Origin: Tissierella praeacuta DSM 18095
Lineage (GTDB): Bacteria; Bacillota; Clostridia; Tissierellales; Tissierellaceae
Direction of reading: 5' to 3'
Assembly (NCBI RefSeq): GCF_900128955.1
Contig: NZ_FQTY01000003.1
Coordinates: forward strand, 186,001 to 250,000
Length of the DNA: 64,000 nucleotides
In this document: positions 36,122-44,874 of the stretch, piece by piece
Layout of the letters: the number at the start of each line of letters is the position of its first letter
Position numbering within the stretch: the first letter of the stretch is position 1
The notes under the pieces: generated by a model
Told to the model about the DNA's origin: nothing
Database searches by the model: none
Seen by the model: only the letters and a program-made list of their open reading frames with translations
Program-made: the position numbers and the translations under genes

Positions 36122-37147
36122 TTGAAAGCAAGGTTTATATTCTGTACCCTGCTTGTATTGCTCTTAACAGGGTGTAGCGTATTAAAAGGTAATGTAGAGG
36201 CACAAAGTGGTTTTGTTTTTGCCATGGATACTTTTGTAAGCTGGACAATCTATCATGAGAATGATTGCTCAAAGCAGATAGAAGAGCGAATACATGAGCT
36301 GGAGTCCATTTTGTCTACTACGGATATCAACAGCGAAATTCACAGATTGAATGATAGAAAATCATACGTGGTATCTAGCGACACAAGAGATTTGCTAAGT
36401 CGGTCGCTTAAGCTCTGCGAAAGAACAGACGGTGTCTTGGATATCTCTATTTATCCTATCGTAAAAGCGTGGGGGTTTACTACGGGTTCCTTTCATGTAC
36501 CATCTGAGCAGTCGATTTCACAGTTGGTAAAGAATGTTAACTACAGGAAAATTGAATACGATGCTGATAGCGGTGCAGTAAGATTACCAGAAGAGATGGA
36601 AATCGATTTGGGAAGTCTAGGAAAAGGATATGTTTCGGAACAACTCATACAGATGCTTAAAGCGAAGGGGATAAAATCGGCATTGGTGAACATCGGAGGA
36701 AATATACAAGTCCTAGGAGGAAAAATCAATGGTGAGCCTTGGCTTGTTGGGCTTAGAAATCCATTTTCTGATGGATGTGCATGTAGCTTAAAGATAAAGG
36801 ACAAAGCTGTCGTAACATCGGGTGGCTATGAACGGTATTTTGAAGAAGGAGGGGTGAAGTATTGCCACATTATCAATCCTAATACGGGAATTCCGATAGA
36901 AGGTGATTTAGCATCTGTCACGGTGGTTGGAGAGGATGCCGTAGCCTGCGACGGATTATCTACATCACTATTTATCATGGGTCTGGAAGAAGCAGAAGAT
37001 TTTTGGAGAAATTCAGATGATTTTGAAGCGATTTTTATAACGAAAGGCGGGCAAATTACCATTACAGAAGGCTTGCAATCAACATTTTCTTTATCAGAAG
37101 CTTTTTTTGGGACGTATGTTTCTGTTCTGTCAAAAAATGAAAAATAA
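36122..37147 (+). CDS. apbE: FAD:protein FMN transferase lipoprotein
   Basis: A 341-residue ApbE/Ftp that attaches FMN covalently to threonines of membrane or extracellular flavoproteins. The signal peptide ends in a lipobox (LLTGC, Cys18), so it is anchored outside the membrane. Family landmarks are FAMDTFVSWTIY, DLGSLGKGYVSEQ, NIGGNIQVLGG and the metal/FAD region HIINPNTGIPIEGDLASVTVVG. The start is TTG behind AAGGAGG. GC content is clearly above the flanking genes. No flavoprotein substrate is encoded next to it; the neighbour is the hemoglobin-interacting-domain protein, which suggests extracellular redox or iron chemistry. Confidence 0.93.
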   Translation: MKARFIFCTLLVLLLTGCSVLKGNVEAQSGFVFAMDTFVSWTIYHENDCSKQIEERIHELESILSTTDINSEIHRLNDRKSYVVSSDTRDLLSRSLKLCERTDGVLDISIYPIVKAWGFTTGSFHVPSEQSISQLVKNVNYRKIEYDADSGAVRLPEEMEIDLGSLGKGYVSEQLIQMLKAKGIKSALVNIGGNIQVLGGKINGEPWLVGLRNPFSDGCACSLKIKDKAVVTSGGYERYFEEGGVKYCHIINPNTGIPIEGDLASVTVVGEDAVACDGLSTSLFIMGLEEAEDFWRNSDDFEAIFITKGGQITITEGLQSTFSLSEAFFGTYVSVLSKNEK

Positions 37148-37206
37148 CAGATATGTTTTACGTGCTTTAATTATGAAAATAATTTAATATTCAGTTATAT
37201 GCAAAT

Positions 37207-37222
37207 AACTCACATATGAGTT
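37207..37222. promoter_or_regulatory. Palindrome upstream of the HID surface protein gene
   Basis: AACTCACATATGAGTT is a perfect inverted repeat of AACTCA around CATA/TATG, in the 113-base gap between apbE and the surface protein gene. It has no T run after it, so an operator is as likely as a hairpin. No convincing separate promoter is visible. Confidence 0.4.
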
Positions 37223-37260
37223 GTTAAATAATATATTTTAATTTAAAAGGAGGTTTAACT

Positions 37261-40200
37261 ATGTATTTTAGTAAAACTAAATTAACCCGGAAGCTACTTT
37301 CGTGGTTGATGATTTTTTCAACAGTGGTTACATTACTGCCGATACAAGCATTTGCGGCAAATGTCGCCGAAATAAAGATTGAAAGTTGCAAATCTAATTT
37401 CGGTTACGACTTTATGATTACATTTTCTAATGGAGATTGGATAAATGCAATTACAGGCGTAACTGTAAACGATCAACCTTATACAAAAGGTAATAGCTCG
37501 TACTCTGTTTATAGCAATACAAAGTATTATGCAAATGCTAATCAACGATATGTTTTGATTGGTGAAGGTTATAGTGGGGAAAACCCTGCAACTTGCAAGA
37601 TTGAGGCAGAAGGTTATGCCCCTGTATATTTGGAGCTTACAAAAGATACTTATACGGCAACGATTAAAAAAGCAGTAGAGGAAACGCAGACAGGCAAGGA
37701 ATCTGAAACTTCAGAGCTTCTGAAACCACCATCAGTGGAGAAGTGTGAGGCATATTTTGGCAATGATTTCAAAATATCGGTATCTGATGTGGATTGGATT
37801 AATTCCATAAACGGTGTCTCTGTCAACGATCAGGAATATAATGAAGTAGGAATGTCTGCTGCTGTTTGCAGAAGAACCGGGTACTATAAAAATACAGAAG
37901 ATAAATATGTTTTGGTCGGTGAAGGATATAAGGGTGACGACACAGCTATTTGTAGAATAACGGCAAAAGGGTACGAAACTCTTGTTTTGAAACTTGACAG
38001 AACTAAGCATGCAGTGGTTACAGAAACTTCAGATTCCACATCTAATACAGTGCAGAAGCATGATGATGAGGAGGGGGAAGCTCAATCGAATGGAAGTGTT
38101 ACAGAGCATACTGGTGAAGTGCCGCATACAGGTTCGGTGGACTCCGACGCAGGTATTTCTAGCAGTTTTGCAAAAGCCAAGCTCCCAACCATAGTAAAAA
38201 GCAGTACAGTTATCAGTAATGATTTTAACATCATATTTTCTGACGGTGCTTGGGTAGAGGCAGTAACATCTATTAATGTAAATGGTACAGAATATCTCTT
38301 GGGGAATGCGCTAACACTAGACCGTAACACGCATTATTATAAGAGAATAGAGGATAAAATTCTTGCAATAGGCGAGGGGTATTCTGGGGCAAATCCGGCT
38401 ATTTGTGTCATTCAAGCAACAGGTTATGATGATATGACCATAGAGCTGGATAAGACAACACACACTGCTAAAATTAAGGAAACGGGAAGTGTCGTTCCAG
38501 AGCCTTCCGCTCCGGCAGAGGATACTAAGGCTTCGGAAACCAGCGGAGACCAAGGAACAAGTAACGTGCCGGACAGATCTACAAGGGAAACTGCAACCGG
38601 ACTATTGCCTCATCCCAATAGAGTAATGAGCTGTGCGAGTGCGAGCAATGGAAACAGTGATTTTGCTATTCGATTTTCTGATGAGAAGTGGATTAAAGCA
38701 ATAGAAGCTGTAACCGTAGGGGAGACTGAATATTACTGCTCAGGCAGCGCATCAGGTGTTTGGTCCAACACCAGTTATTTTTTAAACCCCTCCAAAGGAG
38801 AAATTTTGCTTGGTGAAAGAGCAGTCAAGGAAGAAGTTCCCACCGAGTGCCTCATTAAAGCAAAAGGATACGAAAACTTAAAACTGACACTTTCGATTAG
38901 CAGAGATAGCAGTGGAAGAAAAGTATATTCTGCAATTATTTTTGGAGCAAAACCAGAAGATGTAAATGTGAAAAAGACATTACATATTCGACTGGTAGGT
39001 GCTTTTGAAGCTGCAGTAGAAGGTCAGGAAGGCTATGATGCCATCGGTGGTGCTTCTACAAACGTGCAGATGAATAAAAACAGTGATGTAGAGGTACAGG
39101 CAGCCTTGGTTGCAGAAGGTGAACAAGTTACAGATTCACACTGGTTTCCTCTTAAGGACAGTGGGGTTGTGGTAGATGGAAAGAAAACAGAAGCGAAGAT
39201 AGAACCAAGTGGCAGCGGTATGGTTGCCGTATATTCTCCGTATGACAGTTCTCTGACACTAAAGGGTATACCAAAAAAAGCTGAGAAGTATCGTATATAT
39301 GTTGTGGTGACAGATTCTAAGGGAAACACTGTCAAGAGTGAATCGCTTCCTTTTAACATTTACACAGGCAAGGAAATGTTAGAAGAAAGGCTCACTACGG
39401 ACGGTTTAGTGCCCATGCCTCATGATAAGAAATTTATTTACGATATGGAGCCGTGGGTAATAACACAGTTCAATCACAGCGACAATAAAGTGACAGTGCC
39501 TAAGGATATCAAGGCTTGGTACGGCTCTCATATCAATGGAACATACGGAAAGCTGGGATTTGCAGTAGAAGATGAAAAAACTACTCAGACACTTGTAGTT
39601 CCAGATGGTTGCAGTCTGACAATGGTCAACATGCATGTGATGAGCAGTGTACGGATAATCGTGGAAAAAGGAGGAAAGCTGAACCTCAGAGATTCCATAG
39701 TGGAAGGCATCATAGAGGTAAATGACGGTGGAAGTTTCTCAATGAACTACGATGATTATAGCAAAAAGTTCCTAAGCGGAGCATCGCTGTCTGGTCAACT
39801 GCTACTCAATAATGGTGCCACTTTAGAAAATGCTTCTATAAACTCAAACAGACATTATTTGTCAAATGGTAAGTCTTGGTATAAAACCAACCCACCGGTG
39901 GTAACGGTAAAAGGTGACATAACGGTAAAAGGGCAGGTATTTATTCGTGGTGACGAGGGCAATGCATATACCAGTGGCGAAGGGCAGTCTGCTCTTGCTG
40001 TAAAAAACGGCAAGATTAATATAAGCAAGGGTTCTGTACTCGCAGCCTACGGTGCGGGTAGTACCTATCTTACCAATAAGGGTGGACATGCTATTATCAT
40101 GAAAGATGGTGAGATTACAGGTGAAGGTAAACTCATTGCAATAGGCGGCGAAGGTTTCTACAACAATGGTGGAGATGCTATCAACGGAAACGGTAAACTT

Positions 40201-42450
40201 TATGTCAAAATAGCTTATCTTGAAGGGGGTTCTGCTTTCAGTGCAGTTAGAGGCAGTAATATTCTGCCGGGCAAAGCTGTGGCATCTAAAGTAGATGTTG
40301 CACAGAATATCATTAAGAATATCAAGGATGGAAAGCTGTTTCACGGAGTTGGTGATAGCCCCAACACTTCCAGATGGAGAGCAAATGTATCGACTAGACC
40401 CACAGCAGAGGAGCTTCGTAATAGCTACAAGGTAGATGGTGAGCCGGATATAAATTACGAAGATGGATCAAATTCTGAAGATACCCGTGAGGATAAAGTT
40501 GTAAAAAGACGTTATAATATTTCGGTAGAAGCAAATAACTCGACCTATGGGCAGGTTACGGGAATAGGAGAATATCCGGAAGGATATCAAACAACATTAA
40601 TGGCAACTCCTAATCCCGGATATCATTTTGTAGCATGGAAAGAAAACGGACAAATCGTAAGTGATAGAGCTATTTACGCATTTACGGTCAATAGAACACG
40701 CATTATAAGCGCAATATTTGAAGCAGACAAAGCTAAAAAATATACAGTAGCTATTCACAATGGTTCGGCAAATGTACCAAATGCTGTGGCAGATGGGAAT
40801 CAAGCACCTCCTAGTAACAATGGTAGTAGTGATGGAAGTAGTAAATCGGAAACAAAAACTGATACACCTACGCCATCAACACAGGCAACTCAAAGTGAAC
40901 CGTCTGCTAAGAGAAACCATTCCTTTTATTCCGTACCAGCAGAAAAGAAAGTGAAGAAAAATAGGAATATTGATTCGAAGTTGGAGGTAAATAAAGACGT
41001 AGAGACTGTAAAAATTACCGAGGAACAGCTTGATTATAGGGTTCAAAAAGCACTGGATACTGCGAAAAAGAATAAAACCGAGCAAAACGGAATAAATATA
41101 GAAATCAAGGCAAACACAAAATCCAATAGGCAGATTTCTTTTCAGTTGACAAAAGAAGCATTGGATAAGGCAGTGGAATCACAGGTTCGAGAGCTTAAAT
41201 TAAACAGTGGTCATGTGGTAGTAGTACTGAATCAAAACGCATTGAAAGAGATCCAAGAGGCTACACATGGCGATATTAAAATCTTGGTAAAGCCTGTGGA
41301 TAACGACAAACTCTCAAAAGAAGCAGCTAAGGTCATCAATAAGAGACCGGTGTATGACCTGAGCATTGTGGACAGCAAAGGGAATAACATTCACAAGTTC
41401 GGTAAAGGCAGAGTTTCTGTGTCGATTCCTTACACACTGGGCAAGGGAGAAAAAGATTCCAATGTCATTGCTTACTACGTTGATACTGCCGGCAAGCTGC
41501 AGGAAATACCAAACTCTGTCTACGATACAGAAAATTGTTTGGTAAGCTTCTCAACCGATCATTTATCTGTATATGGAGTGGGTTATAAAGCGGAGAAAGA
41601 AAGCTTTACGGATATCAGCAGCCATTGGGCAAAGGAAAGCATTGATTTTGTAGCTACTCGTGGTCTAATGAAAGAAACAGGAAACGGCAAATTTAGCCCT
41701 GAAAAAGCCATGACTCGTGGTATGTTTGTTACTGCTCTCGGAAGACTTGGAGGGGCAGATACCACCTCTAAGTACAAGACCAGTCAGTTTACTGATGTAG
41801 CAAAGGACGCTTACTACTTCCCGTATGTTGAATGGGCAAGCAAAAATGGTATTGTGAAAGGTACCTCGAATACTATATTTGCACCAGAAGAAAATATTAC
41901 CCGTGAGCAAATGGCAGTCATCATGTCAGACTACGCAAAAGCGATTGGCTTTGAAGTGCCAAAGGTTCGTGCAGAAAGTAAGTTTTCAGACAGTGACAAA
42001 ATTAGCAGCTTCGCAAAGGACGCTGTAAAACAGATGCATATGGCAGGTATCCTTTCCGGAAAGAGCGGAAACTTCTTTGAGCCGCAAGGAACTGCCACTA
42101 GAGCACAGACAGCAGCAGTCTTAAAGCGCTTCGTCGAGCTGGTAATCAGCAGTGACAATGCACAGGGCTGGACCCAGAACGACAGCGGTAAGTGGATGTA
42201 CTATAATTATGGAAAGGCGCTTGCCGGAAAAGAATATACATTTAATGCAAGCGGAGAAACCGATGCAACGCCAAATAACTTAACCTACGGAAGTTATACC
42301 GTAAAAAAAGGGGATAGCTTTTTGAAGATTTCAAAAGACTATAATTGTAGCATGGTAGAGCTTGCAAGAATCAACGGCAAGACAATTTTCAGTGTCATTC
42401 ATCCCGGTGAAGTGCTAAAAGTAGCGGAAGAAAAACAAGAAACAACATAA
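37261..42450 (+). CDS. Large cell-surface protein: four Shr-like hemoglobin-interacting domains, InlB-like repeat, three SLH domains, LysM
   Basis: A 1729-residue exported protein. Signal peptide at 1-32 (cut at AFA-A). Four repeats at about 38-135, 161-255, 307-405 and 449-565 share a pattern of a D-F start, a central SDxxWIxAIxxVxVN, an aromatic YY or YF, then GEGYxGxxPAxCxIxAxGYE; this is the DUF1533/Shr-like hemoglobin-interacting domain. An Ig-like part follows, then a parallel-strand region (about 780-1020) rich in turns such as VNDGGSF and KNGKINISKGS, a divergent InlB B-repeat (1082-1155), a low-complexity linker, three SLH domains (about 1449-1635) for binding secondary cell-wall polymer, one cell-wall-binding-like GWTQNDSGKWMYY piece, and a C-terminal LysM (about 1679-1725). 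Likely an S-layer-associated haem-protein or host-ligand binder. Good AGGAGG before the ATG. Higher GC than the host genes. Confidence 0.88.
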   Translation: MYFSKTKLTRKLLSWLMIFSTVVTLLPIQAFAANVAEIKIESCKSNFGYDFMITFSNGDWINAITGVTVNDQPYTKGNSSYSVYSNTKYYANANQRYVLIGEGYSGENPATCKIEAEGYAPVYLELTKDTYTATIKKAVEETQTGKESETSELLKPPSVEKCEAYFGNDFKISVSDVDWINSINGVSVNDQEYNEVGMSAAVCRRTGYYKNTEDKYVLVGEGYKGDDTAICRITAKGYETLVLKLDRTKHAVVTETSDSTSNTVQKHDDEEGEAQSNGSVTEHTGEVPHTGSVDSDAGISSSFAKAKLPTIVKSSTVISNDFNIIFSDGAWVEAVTSINVNGTEYLLGNALTLDRNTHYYKRIEDKILAIGEGYSGANPAICVIQATGYDDMTIELDKTTHTAKIKETGSVVPEPSAPAEDTKASETSGDQGTSNVPDRSTRETATGLLPHPNRVMSCASASNGNSDFAIRFSDEKWIKAIEAVTVGETEYYCSGSASGVWSNTSYFLNPSKGEILLGERAVKEEVPTECLIKAKGYENLKLTLSISRDSSGRKVYSAIIFGAKPEDVNVKKTLHIRLVGAFEAAVEGQEGYDAIGGASTNVQMNKNSDVEVQAALVAEGEQVTDSHWFPLKDSGVVVDGKKTEAKIEPSGSGMVAVYSPYDSSLTLKGIPKKAEKYRIYVVVTDSKGNTVKSESLPFNIYTGKEMLEERLTTDGLVPMPHDKKFIYDMEPWVITQFNHSDNKVTVPKDIKAWYGSHINGTYGKLGFAVEDEKTTQTLVVPDGCSLTMVNMHVMSSVRIIVEKGGKLNLRDSIVEGIIEVNDGGSFSMNYDDYSKKFLSGASLSGQLLLNNGATLENASINSNRHYLSNGKSWYKTNPPVVTVKGDITVKGQVFIRGDEGNAYTSGEGQSALAVKNGKINISKGSVLAAYGAGSTYLTNKGGHAIIMKDGEITGEGKLIAIGGEGFYNNGGDAINGNGKLYVKIAYLEGGSAFSAVRGSNILPGKAVASKVDVAQNIIKNIKDGKLFHGVGDSPNTSRWRANVSTRPTAEELRNSYKVDGEPDINYEDGSNSEDTREDKVVKRRYNISVEANNSTYGQVTGIGEYPEGYQTTLMATPNPGYHFVAWKENGQIVSDRAIYAFTVNRTRIISAIFEADKAKKYTVAIHNGSANVPNAVADGNQAPPSNNGSSDGSSKSETKTDTPTPSTQATQSEPSAKRNHSFYSVPAEKKVKKNRNIDSKLEVNKDVETVKITEEQLDYRVQKALDTAKKNKTEQNGINIEIKANTKSNRQISFQLTKEALDKAVESQVRELKLNSGHVVVVLNQNALKEIQEATHGDIKILVKPVDNDKLSKEAAKVINKRPVYDLSIVDSKGNNIHKFGKGRVSVSIPYTLGKGEKDSNVIAYYVDTAGKLQEIPNSVYDTENCLVSFSTDHLSVYGVGYKAEKESFTDISSHWAKESIDFVATRGLMKETGNGKFSPEKAMTRGMFVTALGRLGGADTTSKYKTSQFTDVAKDAYYFPYVEWASKNGIVKGTSNTIFAPEENITREQMAVIMSDYAKAIGFEVPKVRAESKFSDSDKISSFAKDAVKQMHMAGILSGKSGNFFEPQGTATRAQTAAVLKRFVELVISSDNAQGWTQNDSGKWMYYNYGKALAGKEYTFNASGETDATPNNLTYGSYTVKKGDSFLKISKDYNCSMVELARINGKTIFSVIHPGEVLKVAEEKQETT

Positions 42451-42467
42451 ATAGTTATCCCCCTATG

Positions 42468-42510
42468 AAAGATACAGACCTGATGATATACATCAGGTCT
42501 GTATCTTTTA
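42468..42510 (+). terminator. Terminator after the surface protein gene
   Basis: GATACAGACCTGATG and its complement (about 42470-42485 with 42491-42506) form a perfect 16-bp stem with a five-base loop, followed by T residues. Confidence 0.85.
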
Positions 42511-42782
42511 ATGATTAGTCTTATCAATCACTGGGACTGTTCAAGTTTTATGATAAACGAATCTGACTCAAATTCCAACACTTCTTCAATAGTATCTCTA
42601 AAGCAACTGATAATTTTTACAGTGTTTGTGCATTACAACGTTTCAGCTTGGCTTTCCGGAACAAATATCTGAGAGAGTTGCCCATGGAATACCCATATAA
42701 TATTAAGGATAATGGTTAGATGGAGTGTTACCCAACATAATATCGGTTAAATTAAACATTGAAAAAGCACACAAATGAAAAT

Positions 42783-42826
42783 GATGTTACCCCCTGAATC
42801 CGTGTCCGGATTTAGGGGGTAACATC
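42783..42826. repeat. 20-bp hairpin with one mismatch
   Basis: Arms 42783-42802 and 42807-42826 share GATGTTACCCCCT and the complement AGGGGGTAACATC with one mismatch and a four-base loop. There is no T run after it. It may be the end structure of a lost mobile element or a stand-alone repeat. Confidence 0.55.
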
Positions 42827-42991
42827 AGATAATTGGTATGTACTTTTTCTATAGCTTAAATCCGAGAATTTTGTTGACTTACTAAATTCCATATTTTTTC
42901 GGTTTATCAGAAATCAAAGTTCTCTGATATATAGGGAAACCGCCTTAAATTACTTTAAGAATATTGTAAGCTTACAAAAAATAAAATAAAA

Positions 42992-43038
42992 AGAATTAGG
43001 TCTAACAACTTGAAAGCTTAAGTGTCAGACCTAATTCT
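42992..43038. repeat. Spaced inverted repeat AGAATTAGGTCT
   Basis: AGAATTAGGTCT (42992-43003) and AGACCTAATTCT (43027-43038) are perfect complements, with an inner ACTT/AAGT pairing around GAAAGCTT. It lies about 330 bases left of the IS110 transposase start; it could be a terminator-like structure or lie at the element's left boundary. Confidence 0.5.
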
Positions 43039-43169
43039 CAGCGTATTCAGTTTGCCTGCCCGTAGGTTCACAAGGTGTCTTTATGGCTACTCGTATTTTG
43101 GGAGGGTTTATTTTTAGTACCATAAATAGTGTAAGAATGAGATACCCTTTCTTGTACTGTTTTTTATAT

Positions 43170-43350
43170 AATGAAAAGGTAGAACGTCGAGGATGTTTTT
43201 TTGGGCTATAACGCCCGTTATAAAAATTGTCGTCTACCGGCTCATTATATGCATTCGGTTAAGCAGGTTGGGATAATACTTCTGTGTCACAAGCTAAAAT
43301 GAGTGAAAATGGGTGCAGGTAGAATCTACTTCATTTAATTATTTAAATAC
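43170..43350 (+). ncRNA. Candidate bridge-RNA region of the IS110 element
   Basis: Upstream of IS110-type transposase genes a structured bridge RNA is often encoded. Here 43178-43242 can fold: GGTAGAACG near 43178 with CGTCTACC near 43235, enclosing TATAACGCCCGTTATA (perfect palindrome at about 43206-43221). A TATAAT lies at 43167-43172. Identification is by position and fold only; the loops that would pair with target and donor cannot be assigned without an intact relative. Confidence 0.35.
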
Positions 43351-43364
43351 AAGGAGGAGGAATT

Positions 43365-44584
43365 ATGATTTCAATTGGCATTGATATTTCAAAAGACAAG
43401 GCTACTATTTGTGCTTTGAAAGAGGGTAATGAGACTATTTGGAAACCTTGTAATGTGAATCATTTAAAAACAGATATGAATGACTTTATATCAAAGCTTA
43501 AAACTTTATCTAGCGAAGTACGGATTATTATGGAGGTCACAGGAAGCTATCATTTACCGGTATTATACTATTTAAAGTCAGCAGGCTTTTTTGTTGCGGT
43601 CATTAATCCCCTAGAGATGAAGCAATTCTCTTGCTCTATGAGTTTCCGAAAAGCCAAGAACGACTAAATTGACTCTAAATTAATTGCAGGATATGGGCTA
43701 ATGTACTGGCATAACTTAGAGGAATACACCTTGGATACTGAAGTTTATCAAGCCTTAAGACACTTAAATCGATCTTATCAGCATTATATGGAATTAAGGA
43801 TTAGTCAGATAAATTTTCTAGATTATTTGATTGATCAAGTGTTTCCAGGACTGAAAAAGCTTATTCCTCATGGAGCAGGAGACTTTAAAAAAGATAAACT
43901 ACTAGACTTTTTAGAAATTTGGTAGCATAAGGATTTAGTACTAGAAAAAACTGAAACAGAATTTATCAAAGACTACCGAAAATGGGCAAAAGAAAAGAGA
44001 TACCATTCCAATACCGAAAAGGCACAAGCTATCTACAAGGTTGCTCAGGAATGTATCTCCACTCAGCACTTAAATAGCCCATAATTAGAGCGGACGTTTA
44101 TGAGAGCATTCAGCTGGTTAAACGGATTAACCAAAGCCTTAATTATATTTTATCACAAATGGTTGACCTTGCCGAACCCTTAGAAGAATTTCAAGAAGCA
44201 AAAAAATTCTCAGGCATTTTTGACAAGTTAGCACTACAATTGACAGCTGAATTTGGAGACTTAAGTAAATTTAAAAACAAAAAATGTCTCATATCTTACA
44301 TTGGAATTGACGCTCCACCATATGAATCGGTTGGATTCAAAGGCAACCAACGTAAGATTTCCAAAAGAGGTAATGCAATTCTTAGAAAAGTTGGCTATCA
44401 AGCAATGAAATGTATGATGAGTGCAAAAGACCTAGACAATCCTGTTTACTGTTACATGATTAAAAAAGAAGAAGGTAAAGCTAAGAAAGTTTGTAAATTT
44501 GCAGGACTGAATAAATTTTTAAGAATCTACTATGTTAGAGTTATAGAAGCAAAAATAGTAGGAGAGATAAAAAGGGTAGTATAA
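43365..44584 (+). pseudogene. IS110-family transposase, interrupted
   Basis: The pieces read as one transposase of about 400 residues. The N-terminal RuvC-like DEDD domain is MISIGIDISKDKATICAL, then IMEVTGSYHLPVLYYLKSAGF; the C-terminal Transposase_20 domain is YIGIDAPPYES then KISKRGNAILRKVGYQAM, with the family's catalytic Ser region. In the first frame there are stops at 43665-43667 (right inside KAKND-x-IDSKL), 43923-43925 and 44082-44084; near the last of these the frame shifts by one and then continues to 44584. With three stops and a shift no active transposase is possible. A good GGAGGAGG precedes the ATG. Confidence 0.87.
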
Positions 44585-44612
44585 AGAATCTTATACGAAT
44601 CTTAGGATGTAA

Positions 44613-44640
44613 AAAGCCGAATCATGGTCGGCTTATTTGT
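44613..44640 (+). terminator. Hairpin after the IS110 remnant
   Basis: AGCCGA (44615-44620) and TCGGCT (44628-44633) with flanking A and T residues make a short terminator-like stem 30 bases after the transposase stop. Confidence 0.45.
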
Positions 44641-44665
44641 TATGGATAAAATTAAATATATACAA

Positions 44666-44696
44666 TCAAGATGAATTTTTTAAAAAATCATCTTGA
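44666..44696. repeat. AT-rich palindrome between IS110 remnant and LCP gene
   Basis: TCAAGATGA (44666-44674) and TCATCTTGA (44688-44696) surround a TTTTTT-AAAAAA centre, so nearly the whole 31 bases pair with one bulge. A second AAGATTTTTTAAAAAT tract follows. Could be a terminator for either strand. Confidence 0.5.
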
Positions 44697-44874
44697 ATTT
44701 TGTTAGCAGGTTTTTATGCTTTTTTTGAATAAGATTTTTTAAAAATGCTTATATAAGTCTTAAATTTATCATCATATTTATAGGATATATATTTAATATA
44801 TACCATTTACAATTAAAAAATATAAAATTGGTTACAATATATTAGAAATACTTTACTTAGGAAGGTGGCTTCAT

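Larger units (their letters stand above)
42511..43364. other. Gene-poor stretch with hairpins before the IS110 transposase
   Basis: No open frame longer than about 60 codons is convincing. It holds a 20-bp hairpin at 42783-42826, a 12-bp spaced inverted repeat at 42992-43038 and a structured region at 43170-43245 just left of the transposase remnant. It probably mixes debris of mobile elements and the noncoding end of the IS110 element. Confidence 0.5.
43039..44640 (+). mobile_element. Dead IS110-family insertion element (ends not determined)
   Basis: The element comprises a structured noncoding left part and a broken IS110-type transposase. IS110 elements have no long terminal inverted repeats, so the boundaries given are only limits set by neighbouring features. 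It marks the right edge of the acquired segment that starts after hbd. Confidence 0.55.

Noticed and set aside
39862-40344. 160-codon minus-strand frame within the surface protein gene
   Set aside because: Antisense to repeated strand-rich coding sequence; no family resemblance and no start signal.
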